The position numbers and the translations under genes are program-made. From Flavobacteriaceae bacterium (lineage in GTDB: Bacteria; Bacteroidota; Bacteroidia; Flavobacteriales; Flavobacteriaceae): a stretch of DNA of 16,852 nt. This document shows positions 1-7,059 of the stretch, piece by piece (position 1 is the stretch's first letter; each line of letters starts with the position of its first letter). The notes below the pieces were generated by a model. That model searched no databases and had not been told where the DNA came from. It saw only the letters and a list, made by a program, of their open reading frames with translations. The stretch spans positions 1-16,852 of the forward strand of contig JAMOMG010000051.1 of NCBI GenBank assembly GCA_027068695.1, read 5' to 3'.

Positions 1-1667
1 ACACAACCTTCAGAAGCCGAGGAAACGGTTTTAGCATATTTATATAATATTCCTTTTTTATGTTTTAATTCCGGTGCTTTCCAATTAGACTTTCTTTCTG
101 CCAATTCCTCATCCGTTAATTTTACATTAATTGTTTTGTTTTCTGCATCAATAACAATTGTATCTCCATCCTTTATCAATCCTATAACTCCTCCAGATTG
201 TGCTTCTGGCGTAATATGGCCAACTACAAATCCATGTGTTCCTCCTGAAAAACGACCATCTGTAATTAAGGCTACTGATTTTCCTAAACCAGCTCCCATA
301 ATCATAGATGTTGGCTTTAACATTTCTGGCATTCCAGGACCTCCTCTCGGACCAACATATCTAATTACAACAACATCTCCTCTAGATACTTTTCCTTCTC
401 CAATACCTTTGTTAGCATTATCTTCACCGTCAAAAACAACTGCTTTTCCTTCAAATAAATTTCCTTCTTTACCGCTAATTTTTGCAACAGAACCTTCTTC
501 TGCTAGGTTTCCATAAAGAATTTGAAGGTTTCCTGATGATTTTAAAGCTTTTTCAGTTGGATGAATTACTTGTTGGTCTTCTTCAAAACTTAAGGCTTTT
601 ACATGTGCTAAATTCTCTGCCAAGGTTTTACCCGTAACCGTCATACAATCTCCATGTAAATATCCTTTTTCTAGTAAATATTTCATCACGGCTGGTGTTC
701 CTCCAACACCGTGAACGTCTTCCATTAAATATTCTCCACTTGGTTTTAAATCTGCTATTAGCGGTGTTCTATCACTTACACGTTGAAAATCTTCTAACGT
801 AAAATCAATTTCTGCAGCATGTGCAATAGCCAAATAGTGCAAAACAGCATTGGTTGAACCTCCTAAAGCATTAACCAAAGCCACCGCATTTTCTAATGAT
901 TTTTTGGTAATAATATCTAGTGGTTTTAAATCTTGTTCCAACAAGTTTTTAATTGCTGAAGCTATTCGTTCACTTTCACTTTCTTTATGAGGGTTTTCAG
1001 CAGGAATAGATGAGTTATAAGGCAATGCAAATCCCATAGCTTCAATAGATGACGCCATGGTATTTGCCGTATACATTCCACCACAGGCTCCTGCTCCTGG
1101 AATAGCATTCTTAATAATTTCTTTGTATTCTTCTTCTGAAATATCTCCAGATATTTTTTGCCCAAGAGCCTCAAATGCAGAAACAATATTTAGTTTTTTG
1201 CCTTTATAACGTCCTGAAGCAATAGTTCCTCCATATACCATTAACGAAGGTCGGTTTAAACGTAACATTGCTATAATTGCTCCTGGCATATTTTTATCAC
1301 ATCCTACAACGGCTACCAATCCATCATAACTTTGAGCATTCATAACTATTTCAATAGAGTCAGCAATAATATCTCTAGATGGTAATGAGTAATTCATTCC
1401 TGAAGTTCCCATTGAAATACCATCACTTACACCAATAGTGTTAAATATTAACCCAATCTGATTCTCTTTGTTAACCTCCTCTTTAATTTGAGAAGCCAAA
1501 TTATTTAAGTGCATATTACAAGGGTTTCCATCAAAACCAGTACTTACAATACCCACCTGAGGCTTTTTCATATCTTGTTCTGAAAGTCCAACTCCATATA
1601 ACATTGCTTGTGCTGCTGGTTGTGTTGGGTCTTGCGTTACTCTTTTACTATACTTATTTAATTGCAT
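1..1667 (-). CDS. ilvD: Dihydroxy-acid dehydratase IlvD (3' end cut by window edge)
   Basis: Iron-sulfur enzyme that dehydrates 2,3-dihydroxyisovalerate and 2,3-dihydroxy-3-methylvalerate to the 2-oxo acids leading to valine, leucine and isoleucine; cytoplasmic. I translated it by hand on the minus strand from ATG 1667-1665 and read 555 codons without a stop. The usual family length is near 560, so only a few C-terminal residues are missing. Visible hallmarks are GNPCN with Cys50, GCDKNMPG with Cys123, Asp124 and Lys125 (the carbamylated metal-binding Lys of the family), [12 protein letters not shown] with Cys195, and [10 protein letters not shown] with the candidate catalytic Ser474. The three cysteines fit the [2Fe-2S] cluster-binding form. 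The gene is preceded by a roughly 210-base untranslated stretch and, before that, by two attenuator-like elements, so it is probably controlled by branched-chain amino acid supply. Further ilv genes may follow outside the window on the left. Confidence 0.97.
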   Translation of the reverse strand, partial: MQLNKYSKRVTQDPTQPAAQAMLYGVGLSEQDMKKPQVGIVSTGFDGNPCNMHLNNLASQIKEEVNKENQIGLIFNTIGVSDGISMGTSGMNYSLPSRDIIADSIEIVMNAQSYDGLVAVVGCDKNMPGAIIAMLRLNRPSLMVYGGTIASGRYKGKKLNIVSAFEALGQKISGDISEEEYKEIIKNAIPGAGACGGMYTANTMASSIEAMGFALPYNSSIPAENPHKESESERIASAIKNLLEQDLKPLDIITKKSLENAVALVNALGGSTNAVLHYLAIAHAAEIDFTLEDFQRVSDRTPLIADLKPSGEYLMEDVHGVGGTPAVMKYLLEKGYLHGDCMTVTGKTLAENLAHVKALSFEEDQQVIHPTEKALKSSGNLQILYGNLAEEGSVAKISGKEGNLFEGKAVVFDGEDNANKGIGEGKVSRGDVVVIRYVGPRGGPGMPEMLKPTSMIMGAGLGKSVALITDGRFSGGTHGFVVGHITPEAQSGGVIGLIKDGDTIVIDAENKTINVKLTDEELAERKSNWKAPELKHKKGILYKYAKTVSSASEGC

Positions 1668-1873
1668 TTGTTTTAGTGCTTTTTAAATTATTTTAAATTA
1701 TTTTTAAAACAATCTACTTTTTATTTGTTTTTTTCAATAAAAAGCAAATTTAAATTAGGGATTTGTTTTATGTTTTTTTTGTTTTCATGTTTTACAATAT
1801 CCATTGTAGTTTTATTTCACTTACACCTTTGTTTTCCTGATAGTTACATCTTGTTTTTTTACAATGATTATCC

Positions 1874-1910
1874 AATAAAAAAACCTGTATCGGTTTACTG
1901 ATACAGGTTT
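1874..1910 (-). terminator. Intrinsic terminator of attenuator 2
   Basis: On the minus strand, AAACCTGTATC (1910-1900) and GATACAGGTTT (1891-1881) form a perfect 11-bp stem with an 8-base loop, followed directly by a run of T residues. It stands about 210 bases before the ilvD start, inside the ilvD leader. This position argues for an attenuator rather than a simple end-of-gene terminator. The plus strand also shows a T-rich tail, so the hairpin could work in both directions, but no plus-strand gene ends nearby. Confidence 0.8.
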
Positions 1911-1978
1911 TATTTTTTTCAATATAAATTTGTATCAAATCATTCGCTTTATACTAATGACTTGAATTAAAATGATAC
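1874..1978 (-). promoter_or_regulatory. Attenuator 2 upstream of ilvD (four-segment RNA switch)
   Basis: Read on the minus strand, four RNA segments can pair in mutually exclusive ways. Segment 1 is GTATCA (1978-1973), segment 2 is TGATACA (1937-1931), segment 3 is the left arm of the terminator containing TGTATCA (1905-1899), and segment 4 is its right arm GATACAGGTTT (1891-1881). 1:2 pairs over 6 bp, 2:3 over 7 bp and 3:4 over 11 bp. Segment 1 lies inside the Ile/Leu codons of leader peptide 2, and segment 2 begins exactly at its TGA stop. By the classical attenuation logic, a ribosome stalled at Ile codons would mask segment 1 and let 2:3 form (read-through into ilvD). A ribosome reaching the stop would mask segment 2 and let the terminator form. 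The pairings are seen directly; the mechanism is inferred. Confidence 0.6.
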
Positions 1979-2000
1979 TATTTAAATTAATTAGTTGCAC
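1935..2000 (-). CDS. Putative ilv leader peptide 2 (21 residues)
   Basis: A small open frame starts at GTG (2000-1998) and ends at TGA (1937-1935). Of its 21 residues, seven are Ile, three Leu and one Val; it starts (M)QLINLNS, continues IILIQVISI and ends KRMI. An AGAG sequence stands 5 bases before the GTG, and an in-frame TAA at 2018-2016 limits any upstream start. The stop codon coincides with the first bases of the candidate antiterminator segment, and a terminator hairpin follows 25 bases later. These are the hallmarks of a regulatory leader peptide whose translation rate senses charged tRNA-Ile/Leu. The GTG start is unproven, and Ile codons are common in AT-rich DNA. However, Lys, Phe and Tyr, also expected from AT-rich DNA, are nearly absent (one Lys in all). 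No function as a free peptide is expected. Confidence 0.55.
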   Translation of the reverse strand: MQLINLNSIILIQVISIKRMI

Positions 2001-2020
2001 AATTACTCTTTTTAATTAAT

Positions 2021-2056
2021 AAAAAAAACCTTCCTGAAAATTTTAGGAAGGTTTTT
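2021..2056 (-). terminator. Intrinsic terminator of attenuator 1
   Basis: On the minus strand, AAAAACCTTCCT (2056-2045) pairs with AGGAAGGTTTTT (2035-2024) around a 9-base loop (AAAATTTTC) and runs into eight T residues (2028-2021). It begins 26 bases after the stop of leader peptide 1. It could alternatively end transcripts of the helical-repeat gene that stops at 2204. The leader peptide in front and a second similar unit behind make an attenuator role more likely. Confidence 0.8.
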
Positions 2057-2123
2057 AATTTTTATAAACAACAATAACATTCCTAGCCTACTTGTAAAAT
2101 AATCACAAAGACGTTGATAGAAA
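2021..2123 (-). promoter_or_regulatory. Attenuator 1 upstream of ilvD
   Basis: This is the first of two attenuator-like units read on the minus strand. Segment 1 is TTTCTA (2123-2118, within codons 9-11 of leader peptide 1) and segment 2 is TAGGAA (2085-2080, beginning at the leader stop codon TAG). Segment 3 is the terminator left arm containing TTCCTA (2049-2044), and segment 4 is the right arm AGGAAGG (2035-2029). 2:3 is a perfect 6-bp match; 1:2 is 6 bp with one G-U pair. As in attenuator 2, the stop codon overlaps the antiterminator segment, so a terminating ribosome would favour the terminator and a stalled ribosome read-through. The short pairings make this weaker than the terminator call; the mechanism is inferred. 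Confidence 0.5.
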
Positions 2124-2148
2124 TAATATTGATAATTAATGTTTTCAT
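2083..2148 (-). CDS. Putative ilv leader peptide 1 (21 residues)
   Basis: A small open frame starts at ATG (2148-2146) and ends at TAG (2085-2083). Its 21 residues include seven Ile, three Val and two Leu; it begins MKTLIINIIS and ends VFVIILQVG. It is followed after 26 bases by a strong intrinsic terminator, then by a second leader-terminator unit, then by ilvD. The composition, the size and the position before a valine/isoleucine/leucine biosynthetic gene are those of an ilv attenuator leader peptide. No Shine-Dalgarno sequence is visible, which is normal for Bacteroidota. The start lies 55 bases beyond the stop of the upstream gene, so it could be transcribed from its own promoter or by read-through; I could not identify a convincing promoter. 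Confidence 0.68.
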   Translation of the reverse strand: MKTLIINIISINVFVIILQVG

Positions 2149-2203
2149 ATTGACTAAGCAAATATGCTATTATTTATTTAATAAAAAAATATTTTTATAT
2201 TTT

Positions 2204-3748
2204 TTATTTTATTAATATTTGTGCCTTTTGTTTAATTATCTCTTCAACTGGTACATTTTGTATTTTACTTTCTAACCATGACAAAATATCCAAATATAAA
2301 AATGAGCGTTTCTCATAAGGATGATTTTCATACTCTTTAAGTTCCTTATGCAATTTCACAAATGCTTTGTGAAGATCTTGAGGGTATATGGCACTCAAAT
2401 TTTTTAAAAATGAAATCATTTTGCGCTGTACCTCATGCAAATCATTCATCTTAAGTAAAAATTTATAGGTTGAAATTATTAATTTATCAATATTATAATC
2501 TAAGCCAGCATCGTAATGTGCAACTAAATTCAGCACACGCGAAAAGCACAATAAATCTTCACGCATCTTTAAATTTTTATTGTTTATAATTTTTTCTAAA
2601 TAAAAAATACACTCTTCATTTTTTCCTGCACCAAAATACATACATGCAATTTTATAGTAAAAAACCATGATATGATGTGCATCAATTTTTGTTTCATAAT
2701 TTTTAATTTCATTTAATAATTTAATTACAAAATGAATTCCCTTATGAAACCGTCCTTCTAAAAAATAAAGGTTTAATTTATTTTGATAGTAATATAAAAA
2801 CGTTAGGGTGTTGGTATTTTCGTTTATAGCTATATTTTTATTTTGTATATCAAAATTTAAATCTTCAAGGACTTTATTAAATTTTGTTTTATGTTTAATC
2901 AAGTAAAGTGATTCTAATAAATAATTAACTCCTTTAAGATAAAAAACAGAATTTTGTTTTTTCATGTTTGGATTTTCCTCAAATAAATTAACCCATTTTT
3001 GAGAATATTTATAACTCAAAACAAAATCTTGCATAATTAAACTATGCCATAAATAAGCTTTGTATAAAAAAAGTTTTTCTTTAAACCCCAATTCAGACAA
3101 TTTATACTTGGGTAATCTTTTTTCAAAATAAAGTTTAACTTTTTGAGCATCAACATCATCTTTTACGTATCCTTCTTTCAATAACAAACTATATAATTGA
3201 AGTGATAAATTAGATAATTTACTAGTTCTTGTATTTCTTAAACTCAACTCTTTTGCCTGTACTGTAAGTTCTTCTGCTCTATTACTCAAACTTCTTGTAA
3301 TATACTGAGATTCAATAACTTTTTCAAATTCAACTATTTCAAAAGCTAAATTATTTTCTTCATTACTTAGAGCTACTTCCTTTGCTTTCTCTAAAATTTT
3401 CAAACTCTGTTTATACAACCCTTTACTATATAATATTGCTGCAAAATCAAATTGTTCTCTAACTTGTGACCTTACATTTTGATGTACTGGATTTAAACGT
3501 AAGCTCACTAAAATTTGTTTGTATAAATGTGCTTTAGTATTCGATATTTGTTGCTTTTTTATATTTGTTTTCTTTAAAATTAAATCATCATTAAACTCGT
3601 TTACTTTATCTAATAAATTAAATAACGATATAAAATTAGCCTCGGTATTTCCTCCCAATCTACCAACATATAACTTAAATTGTCTCTTTTCAGATTTTGA
3701 AAGCGACTTTATTAACGTAAAAAGCACATCTTTTTGTTCAATAGCCAT
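2204..3748 (-). CDS. Helical-repeat protein of unknown function (TPR-like, Bacteroidota type)
   Basis: I do not recognise a named function. The 514-residue product is soluble, with no signal peptide or membrane segment. It is built almost wholly of predicted helices with TPR-like A/B patterns, for example around residues 105-135 (YSKGLYKQSLKILEKAKEVA) and 385-405 (YFGAGKNEECIFYLEKIINN). The N-terminus contains LFTLIKSLSKSEKRQFKLYV (residues 9-28); I recall similar openings in uncharacterised Bacteroidota proteins, but could not search for them. Such solenoids usually bind other proteins. The gene is divergent from leuA (150 bases between starts), and its stop is 55 bases from the ilv leader peptide start. 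That may be chance or may mean partial read-through into the ilv leader. Codon use matches the neighbours. Confidence 0.85.
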   Translation of the reverse strand: MAIEQKDVLFTLIKSLSKSEKRQFKLYVGRLGGNTEANFISLFNLLDKVNEFNDDLILKKTNIKKQQISNTKAHLYKQILVSLRLNPVHQNVRSQVREQFDFAAILYSKGLYKQSLKILEKAKEVALSNEENNLAFEIVEFEKVIESQYITRSLSNRAEELTVQAKELSLRNTRTSKLSNLSLQLYSLLLKEGYVKDDVDAQKVKLYFEKRLPKYKLSELGFKEKLFLYKAYLWHSLIMQDFVLSYKYSQKWVNLFEENPNMKKQNSVFYLKGVNYLLESLYLIKHKTKFNKVLEDLNFDIQNKNIAINENTNTLTFLYYYQNKLNLYFLEGRFHKGIHFVIKLLNEIKNYETKIDAHHIMVFYYKIACMYFGAGKNEECIFYLEKIINNKNLKMREDLLCFSRVLNLVAHYDAGLDYNIDKLIISTYKFLLKMNDLHEVQRKMISFLKNLSAIYPQDLHKAFVKLHKELKEYENHPYEKRSFLYLDILSWLESKIQNVPVEEIIKQKAQILIK

Positions 3749-3859
3749 TGTAACAAATTTATTTTTATTTTATTGATTTTTAATACTTTATAAAAAATAA
3801 CAATCATTTGAATATTGTAAACAATCCTTTTATTGAAATTTATAGAAAAGGTATAACGT

Positions 3860-3867
3860 TATTTTTG
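3860..3867 (+). promoter_or_regulatory. Candidate -7 promoter box for leuA
   Basis: TATTTTTG matches the Bacteroidota -7 box TAnnTTTG and lies 31 bases before the leuA ATG, which would give a 5' leader of roughly 25 bases. The nearest upstream TTG (3833-3835) is 24 bases away, wider than the usual 17-23, so the -33 part is weak. No leader peptide or terminator hairpin lies between this box and leuA. Confidence 0.35.
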
Positions 3868-3898
3868 ATAATTCAAATGTGATAAAAAAAAACTAATA

Positions 3899-5074
3899 AT
3901 GAGTAATAATAAAGTCCAAATTTTTGATACAACCTTAAGAGATGGGGAACAAGTCCCTGGATGTAAGTTAAATACTGAACAAAAATTAGTCATTGCAGAA
4001 CGCTTAGACATATTAGGTGTTGATGTAATTGAAGCTGGATTTCCTGTATCAAGTCCGGGTGATTTTACTTCCGTAGAAAAAATTTCAAAATTGGTAAAAA
4101 ATGCGACAGTTTGTGGACTAACAAGAGCGAATAAAAAAGATATTGAAATTGCTGCTGCGGCATTAAAATACGCAAAACGACCAAGAATTCATACAGGAAT
4201 AGGAACATCTGATTCTCATATCATTTATAAATTTAACTCAACGCAGGAAAAAATAATAGAGCGTGCAGTACAAGCTGTTACCTATGCTAAATCATTTGTT
4301 GAAGATGTTGAATTTTACGCTGAAGATGCCGGTAGAACAGATAATGAGTTTTTAGCAAGAGTTTTGGAACAAGTTATTAAGGCAGGTGCTACTGTGTTGA
4401 ATATTCCTGATACAACAGGCTATTGTTTACCTGATGAATATGGTGCCAAAATAAAATATCTTAAAGAAAATGTAAAAGGAATTGACAATGTAATAATTTC
4501 TTGTCATTGTCATAACGATTTAGGGTTGGCAACTGCCAATGCAATAGCAGGTGTTCAAAACGGTGCTCGCCAAATTGAATGCACTATCAATGGAATTGGT
4601 GAACGTGCTGGTAATACCGCTTTAGAAGAAGTTGTGATGATTTTAAAACAGCATCCTTATTTAAATTTAGAAACAGGAATAAATAGCAAGTTACTATACA
4701 GTACAAGTCAACTTGTACAAGAAAGCATGGGTATGAGAGTTCAGGCAAATAAAGCTATTGTTGGTGAAAATGCTTTTGCGCACAGTTCTGGAATTCATCA
4801 AGATGGCGTAATTAAAAATCGTGAAACTTATGAAATAATTAATCCCGCTGAAGTTGGCGTAAATGAATCTTCTATTGTATTAACAGCAAGAAGTGGTAGA
4901 GCTGCCTTAGCCTACCGAGCTAAAAATGTTGGTTATGATTTGACTAAAATAGAACTAGATGATTTATATCCTCAATTTTTAAACTATGCTGATCACCGAA
5001 AAGAAGTAAATGATAAAGATCTTCATCATTTAATGGAGTTAAACCATGTTCACAAAACAGCTGTTAATTTCTAA
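3899..5074 (+). CDS. leuA: 2-isopropylmalate synthase LeuA, short form
   Basis: Condenses 2-oxoisovalerate with acetyl-CoA to 2-isopropylmalate, the first committed step of leucine synthesis; cytoplasmic TIM-barrel enzyme with a divalent metal. The N-terminal [13 protein letters not shown] (residues 9-21) carries the metal ligand Asp10 and catalytic-site Arg14. HCHNDLG (203-209) holds metal ligands His203 and His205, [10 protein letters not shown] (231-240) is the family signature, and [10 protein letters not shown] (294-303) follows. The product is 391 residues against about 520 for E. coli LeuA: the barrel and linker are present, but the C-terminal LeuA allosteric dimer domain that binds leucine is absent. 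The frame ends cleanly and the next gene starts 55 bases later, so this looks like a natural short form, not a truncation. A citramalate synthase or other DRE-TIM synthase is possible, but adjacency to leuB favours LeuA. Confidence 0.92.
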   Translation: MSNNKVQIFDTTLRDGEQVPGCKLNTEQKLVIAERLDILGVDVIEAGFPVSSPGDFTSVEKISKLVKNATVCGLTRANKKDIEIAAAALKYAKRPRIHTGIGTSDSHIIYKFNSTQEKIIERAVQAVTYAKSFVEDVEFYAEDAGRTDNEFLARVLEQVIKAGATVLNIPDTTGYCLPDEYGAKIKYLKENVKGIDNVIISCHCHNDLGLATANAIAGVQNGARQIECTINGIGERAGNTALEEVVMILKQHPYLNLETGINSKLLYSTSQLVQESMGMRVQANKAIVGENAFAHSSGIHQDGVIKNRETYEIINPAEVGVNESSIVLTARSGRAALAYRAKNVGYDLTKIELDDLYPQFLNYADHRKEVNDKDLHHLMELNHVHKTAVNF

Positions 5075-5129
5075 ATTAAAGATTACTTTGTAAGTTTTTA
5101 TGTTATTTTTGAAATTATAACCTAAACAC

Positions 5130-6245
5130 ATGAAATTAAAAATTGCTTTATTGCCTGGTGACGGAATTGGCCCTGATGTAATTCAACAATCAACAAAAAT
5201 ATTAGATGCTATTGCTGAAAAATACAATCATGTTTTTGAGTATAAAACAGCATTAATTGGAGCTATAGCAATTGAAGAAACAGGAGATCCTCTACCAAAT
5301 AAAACATTAGATATCTGCTCCAATGCTGATGCAATTTTGTTTGGAGCTATTGGAGATCCAAAATACGATAACAATCCAAGTGCTAAAATTCGCCCAGAAC
5401 AAGGCTTATTAAAGCTTCGAAAAAAATTAGGGCTTTTTGCAAACATTAGACCTTTGACAACATATGATTCTTTAATTCATAAATCCAATTTAAAAAAAGA
5501 CGTAATTAAAGGAACTGACTTTGTTATTTATAGAGAACTTACTGGTGGCATCTATTTTGGTGAAAAAAAATTAAGTGCTGATGGAAATTCAGCCTCAGAT
5601 AATTGTAGCTATACCGCAAATGAAATTGACAGAATTGCACATTTAGCATTTAAAGCAGCTTCCATAAGAAAGAAAAAACTAACCTTAGTTGATAAAGCCA
5701 ATGTATTAGAAACCTCTCGTCTTTGGAGAAAAAGAGTCCTTAAAATAGCGAAAGATTACCCTGCCATAAAATTAGAATTTTTATTTGTTGATAATGCTGC
5801 AATGCAACTCATTTTAAATCCCAAACAATTTGATATTATTTTAACTGAAAATATGTTTGGTGATATTCTTTCTGACGAAGCTAGTGTTATTTCAGGCTCT
5901 ATTGGTTTACTGGCATCAGCATCTATTGGTGAGCATACTGCCTTATTTGAACCCATTCACGGGTCATACCCACAAGCAAAAGGAAAAAATATTGCCAATC
6001 CTTTAGCTGCAGTTTTATCGGCTGCAATGCTTTTAGAACATTTTGACTTATACGATGAAGCTGAAGATATTAGAAATGCTGTTGAAAAATCAATAGATTT
6101 AAACATTTCAACTCCAGATTTAAATACAACCAATCATTTCTCAACAACAAGTGTTGGTAATTTTCTAAAAGACTTCATTTTAGATGAAGAAAATACATTT
6201 TACAATAAAAATAATATAGATTTAGGTCAATCTACAATTATTTAA
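5130..6245 (+). CDS. leuB: 3-isopropylmalate dehydrogenase LeuB
   Basis: NAD-dependent oxidative decarboxylation of 3-isopropylmalate to 2-oxoisocaproate, the precursor of leucine; cytoplasmic homodimer. The 371-residue product shows PGDGIGPDV (9-17), the substrate arginines Arg97, Arg107 and Arg135 in KLRKKLG, NIRP and YRELTGG, then Tyr142, Lys189 in DKANVLETSRLWR, and the metal-binding aspartates Asp221, Asp245 and Asp249 in FVDNAAMQ and FGDILSDEA. FEPIHGSYP (273-281) is the NAD-binding signature. YRELTGGIYFGE distinguishes it from isocitrate dehydrogenase. It is slightly longer than typical LeuB (about 355-365) because of a C-terminal tail. It sits 55 bases after leuA on the same strand with no terminator between, so the two are probably co-transcribed. 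leuC and leuD, needed for the intervening isomerisation, are not next to it here. Confidence 0.96.
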   Translation: MKLKIALLPGDGIGPDVIQQSTKILDAIAEKYNHVFEYKTALIGAIAIEETGDPLPNKTLDICSNADAILFGAIGDPKYDNNPSAKIRPEQGLLKLRKKLGLFANIRPLTTYDSLIHKSNLKKDVIKGTDFVIYRELTGGIYFGEKKLSADGNSASDNCSYTANEIDRIAHLAFKAASIRKKKLTLVDKANVLETSRLWRKRVLKIAKDYPAIKLEFLFVDNAAMQLILNPKQFDIILTENMFGDILSDEASVISGSIGLLASASIGEHTALFEPIHGSYPQAKGKNIANPLAAVLSAAMLLEHFDLYDEAEDIRNAVEKSIDLNISTPDLNTTNHFSTTSVGNFLKDFILDEENTFYNKNNIDLGQSTII

Positions 6246-6296
6246 TCCTGTAATTTTAAAATAGGTAATCACTAATTTTTGTTTAGTTTTACGTTC

Positions 6297-7031
6297 ATGA
6301 AAAACAATACAACTCTTATGGATGCCATTAATTACCGTAGATCTGTTAGGGTGTACGATGAAAACAAAGAAATTGATTCTGAAATTGTAAAAAAATGTAT
6401 TCAACAAGCTACACTTGCTCCAAATAGTAGCAATATGCAATTATGGGAATTTCATCATATTACTTCAAAAACTATTTTAAATAAGTTAGCTATTGCTTGT
6501 TTAGGACAAAGTGCAGCAGTTACTGCCAAAGAAATGCTAGTTGTAGTTGTTAGAAAAGACTTATGGAAGAAAAGAGCCAAAGAAAACCTTACATATTTAG
6601 AAAAATTATTTGGAAAAAAACCTAAAGAAAAATATACTGGTCGTGAAAAATTTGCATTAAACTATTATAAAAAAATTATGCCTTTTGTTTATGGCGATTT
6701 TTTTGGAATATATGGTTATATTAAATACCTTATCTCCTGGTTAACAGGGCTTTTCAGACCTACTTACAGACAGCTAAGAAAATCTGACATGAGAATTGTT
6801 GCTCACAAAAGTGCTGGCTTAGCTGCACAAACTTTCATGCTAAGTATGGCTGCTGAAGGGTATGACACTTGCCCTATGGAGGGAAATGATTCTCTTCGTA
6901 TAAAAAAAATACTAAATTTGCCTTCTAAAAGTGAAATTAATATGGTAATTTCTTGCGGAATTCGTAAACCTGAAGGTATTTATGGTGAACGCTTTAGAAT
7001 TGCTTTTGAAAAAGTTTACAAAAAGTGGTAA
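6297..7031 (+). CDS. Nitroreductase-family FMN oxidoreductase
   Basis: Member of the nitroreductase fold, flavoproteins that use NAD(P)H to reduce nitro compounds, quinones or other substrates; the substrate here is unknown. The 244-residue product begins with the FMN phosphate-binding motif INYRRSVRVYD (11-21), followed by APNSSNMQLWEF (41-52). Near the C-terminus is KSAGLAAQTFMLSMAAEGYD (171-190) with CPMEG after it. Residues about 85-165 are longer than in small nitroreductases and include a hydrophobic patch (FFGIYGYIKYLISWLTGLF, 135-153), perhaps a lid or membrane-facing helix. I chose ATG 6297; a TTG 18 bases upstream in frame is possible but unneeded. It lies 28 bases before cysE and may be co-transcribed with cysE-cysM, which might hint at redox or sulfur stress, but this is only an inference. 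Confidence 0.88.
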   Translation: MKNNTTLMDAINYRRSVRVYDENKEIDSEIVKKCIQQATLAPNSSNMQLWEFHHITSKTILNKLAIACLGQSAAVTAKEMLVVVVRKDLWKKRAKENLTYLEKLFGKKPKEKYTGREKFALNYYKKIMPFVYGDFFGIYGYIKYLISWLTGLFRPTYRQLRKSDMRIVAHKSAGLAAQTFMLSMAAEGYDTCPMEGNDSLRIKKILNLPSKSEINMVISCGIRKPEGIYGERFRIAFEKVYKKW

Positions 7032-7059
7032 TTATTTTATAAAAACTATCAAACATTTT

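Noticed and set aside
136..516. Plus-strand open frame of 126 codons opposite ilvD.
   Set aside because: It is Pro/Ser-rich antisense translation of ilvD without any recognisable domain, typical of a shadow frame.
962..1186. Open frame of 74 codons on the minus strand within ilvD.
   Set aside because: It overlaps the ilvD reading frame, which shows strong family motifs. It is an out-of-frame shadow.
1717..1744. Inverted repeat CTTTTTATT / AATAAAAAG in the ilvD leader.
   Set aside because: The stem is nearly all A-T with a 10-base loop and no T-run at its end on the minus strand. Such repeats are expected by chance here.
1745..1752. TAAATTTG on the minus strand as an internal ilvD promoter box.
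   Set aside because: It matches TAnnTTTG but has no TTG at the right distance upstream.
1721..1804. A third small open frame (27 codons, minus strand) between attenuator 2 and ilvD, containing NLNLLFI.
   Set aside because: It is rich in Lys and Asn with no concentrated branched-chain codons, and no terminator hairpin follows. It is probably chance in AT-rich DNA.
3754..3761. TAAATTTG on the minus strand as a promoter box of the helical-repeat gene.
   Set aside because: It lies only 5 bases before the ATG and has no -33 partner. It would require a leaderless transcript, so I could not support it.
6982..7059. Longer cysE start at ATG 6982.
   Set aside because: The 26 extra residues overlap the end of the nitroreductase gene and do not resemble CysE N-termini. 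ATG 7060 is preferred.
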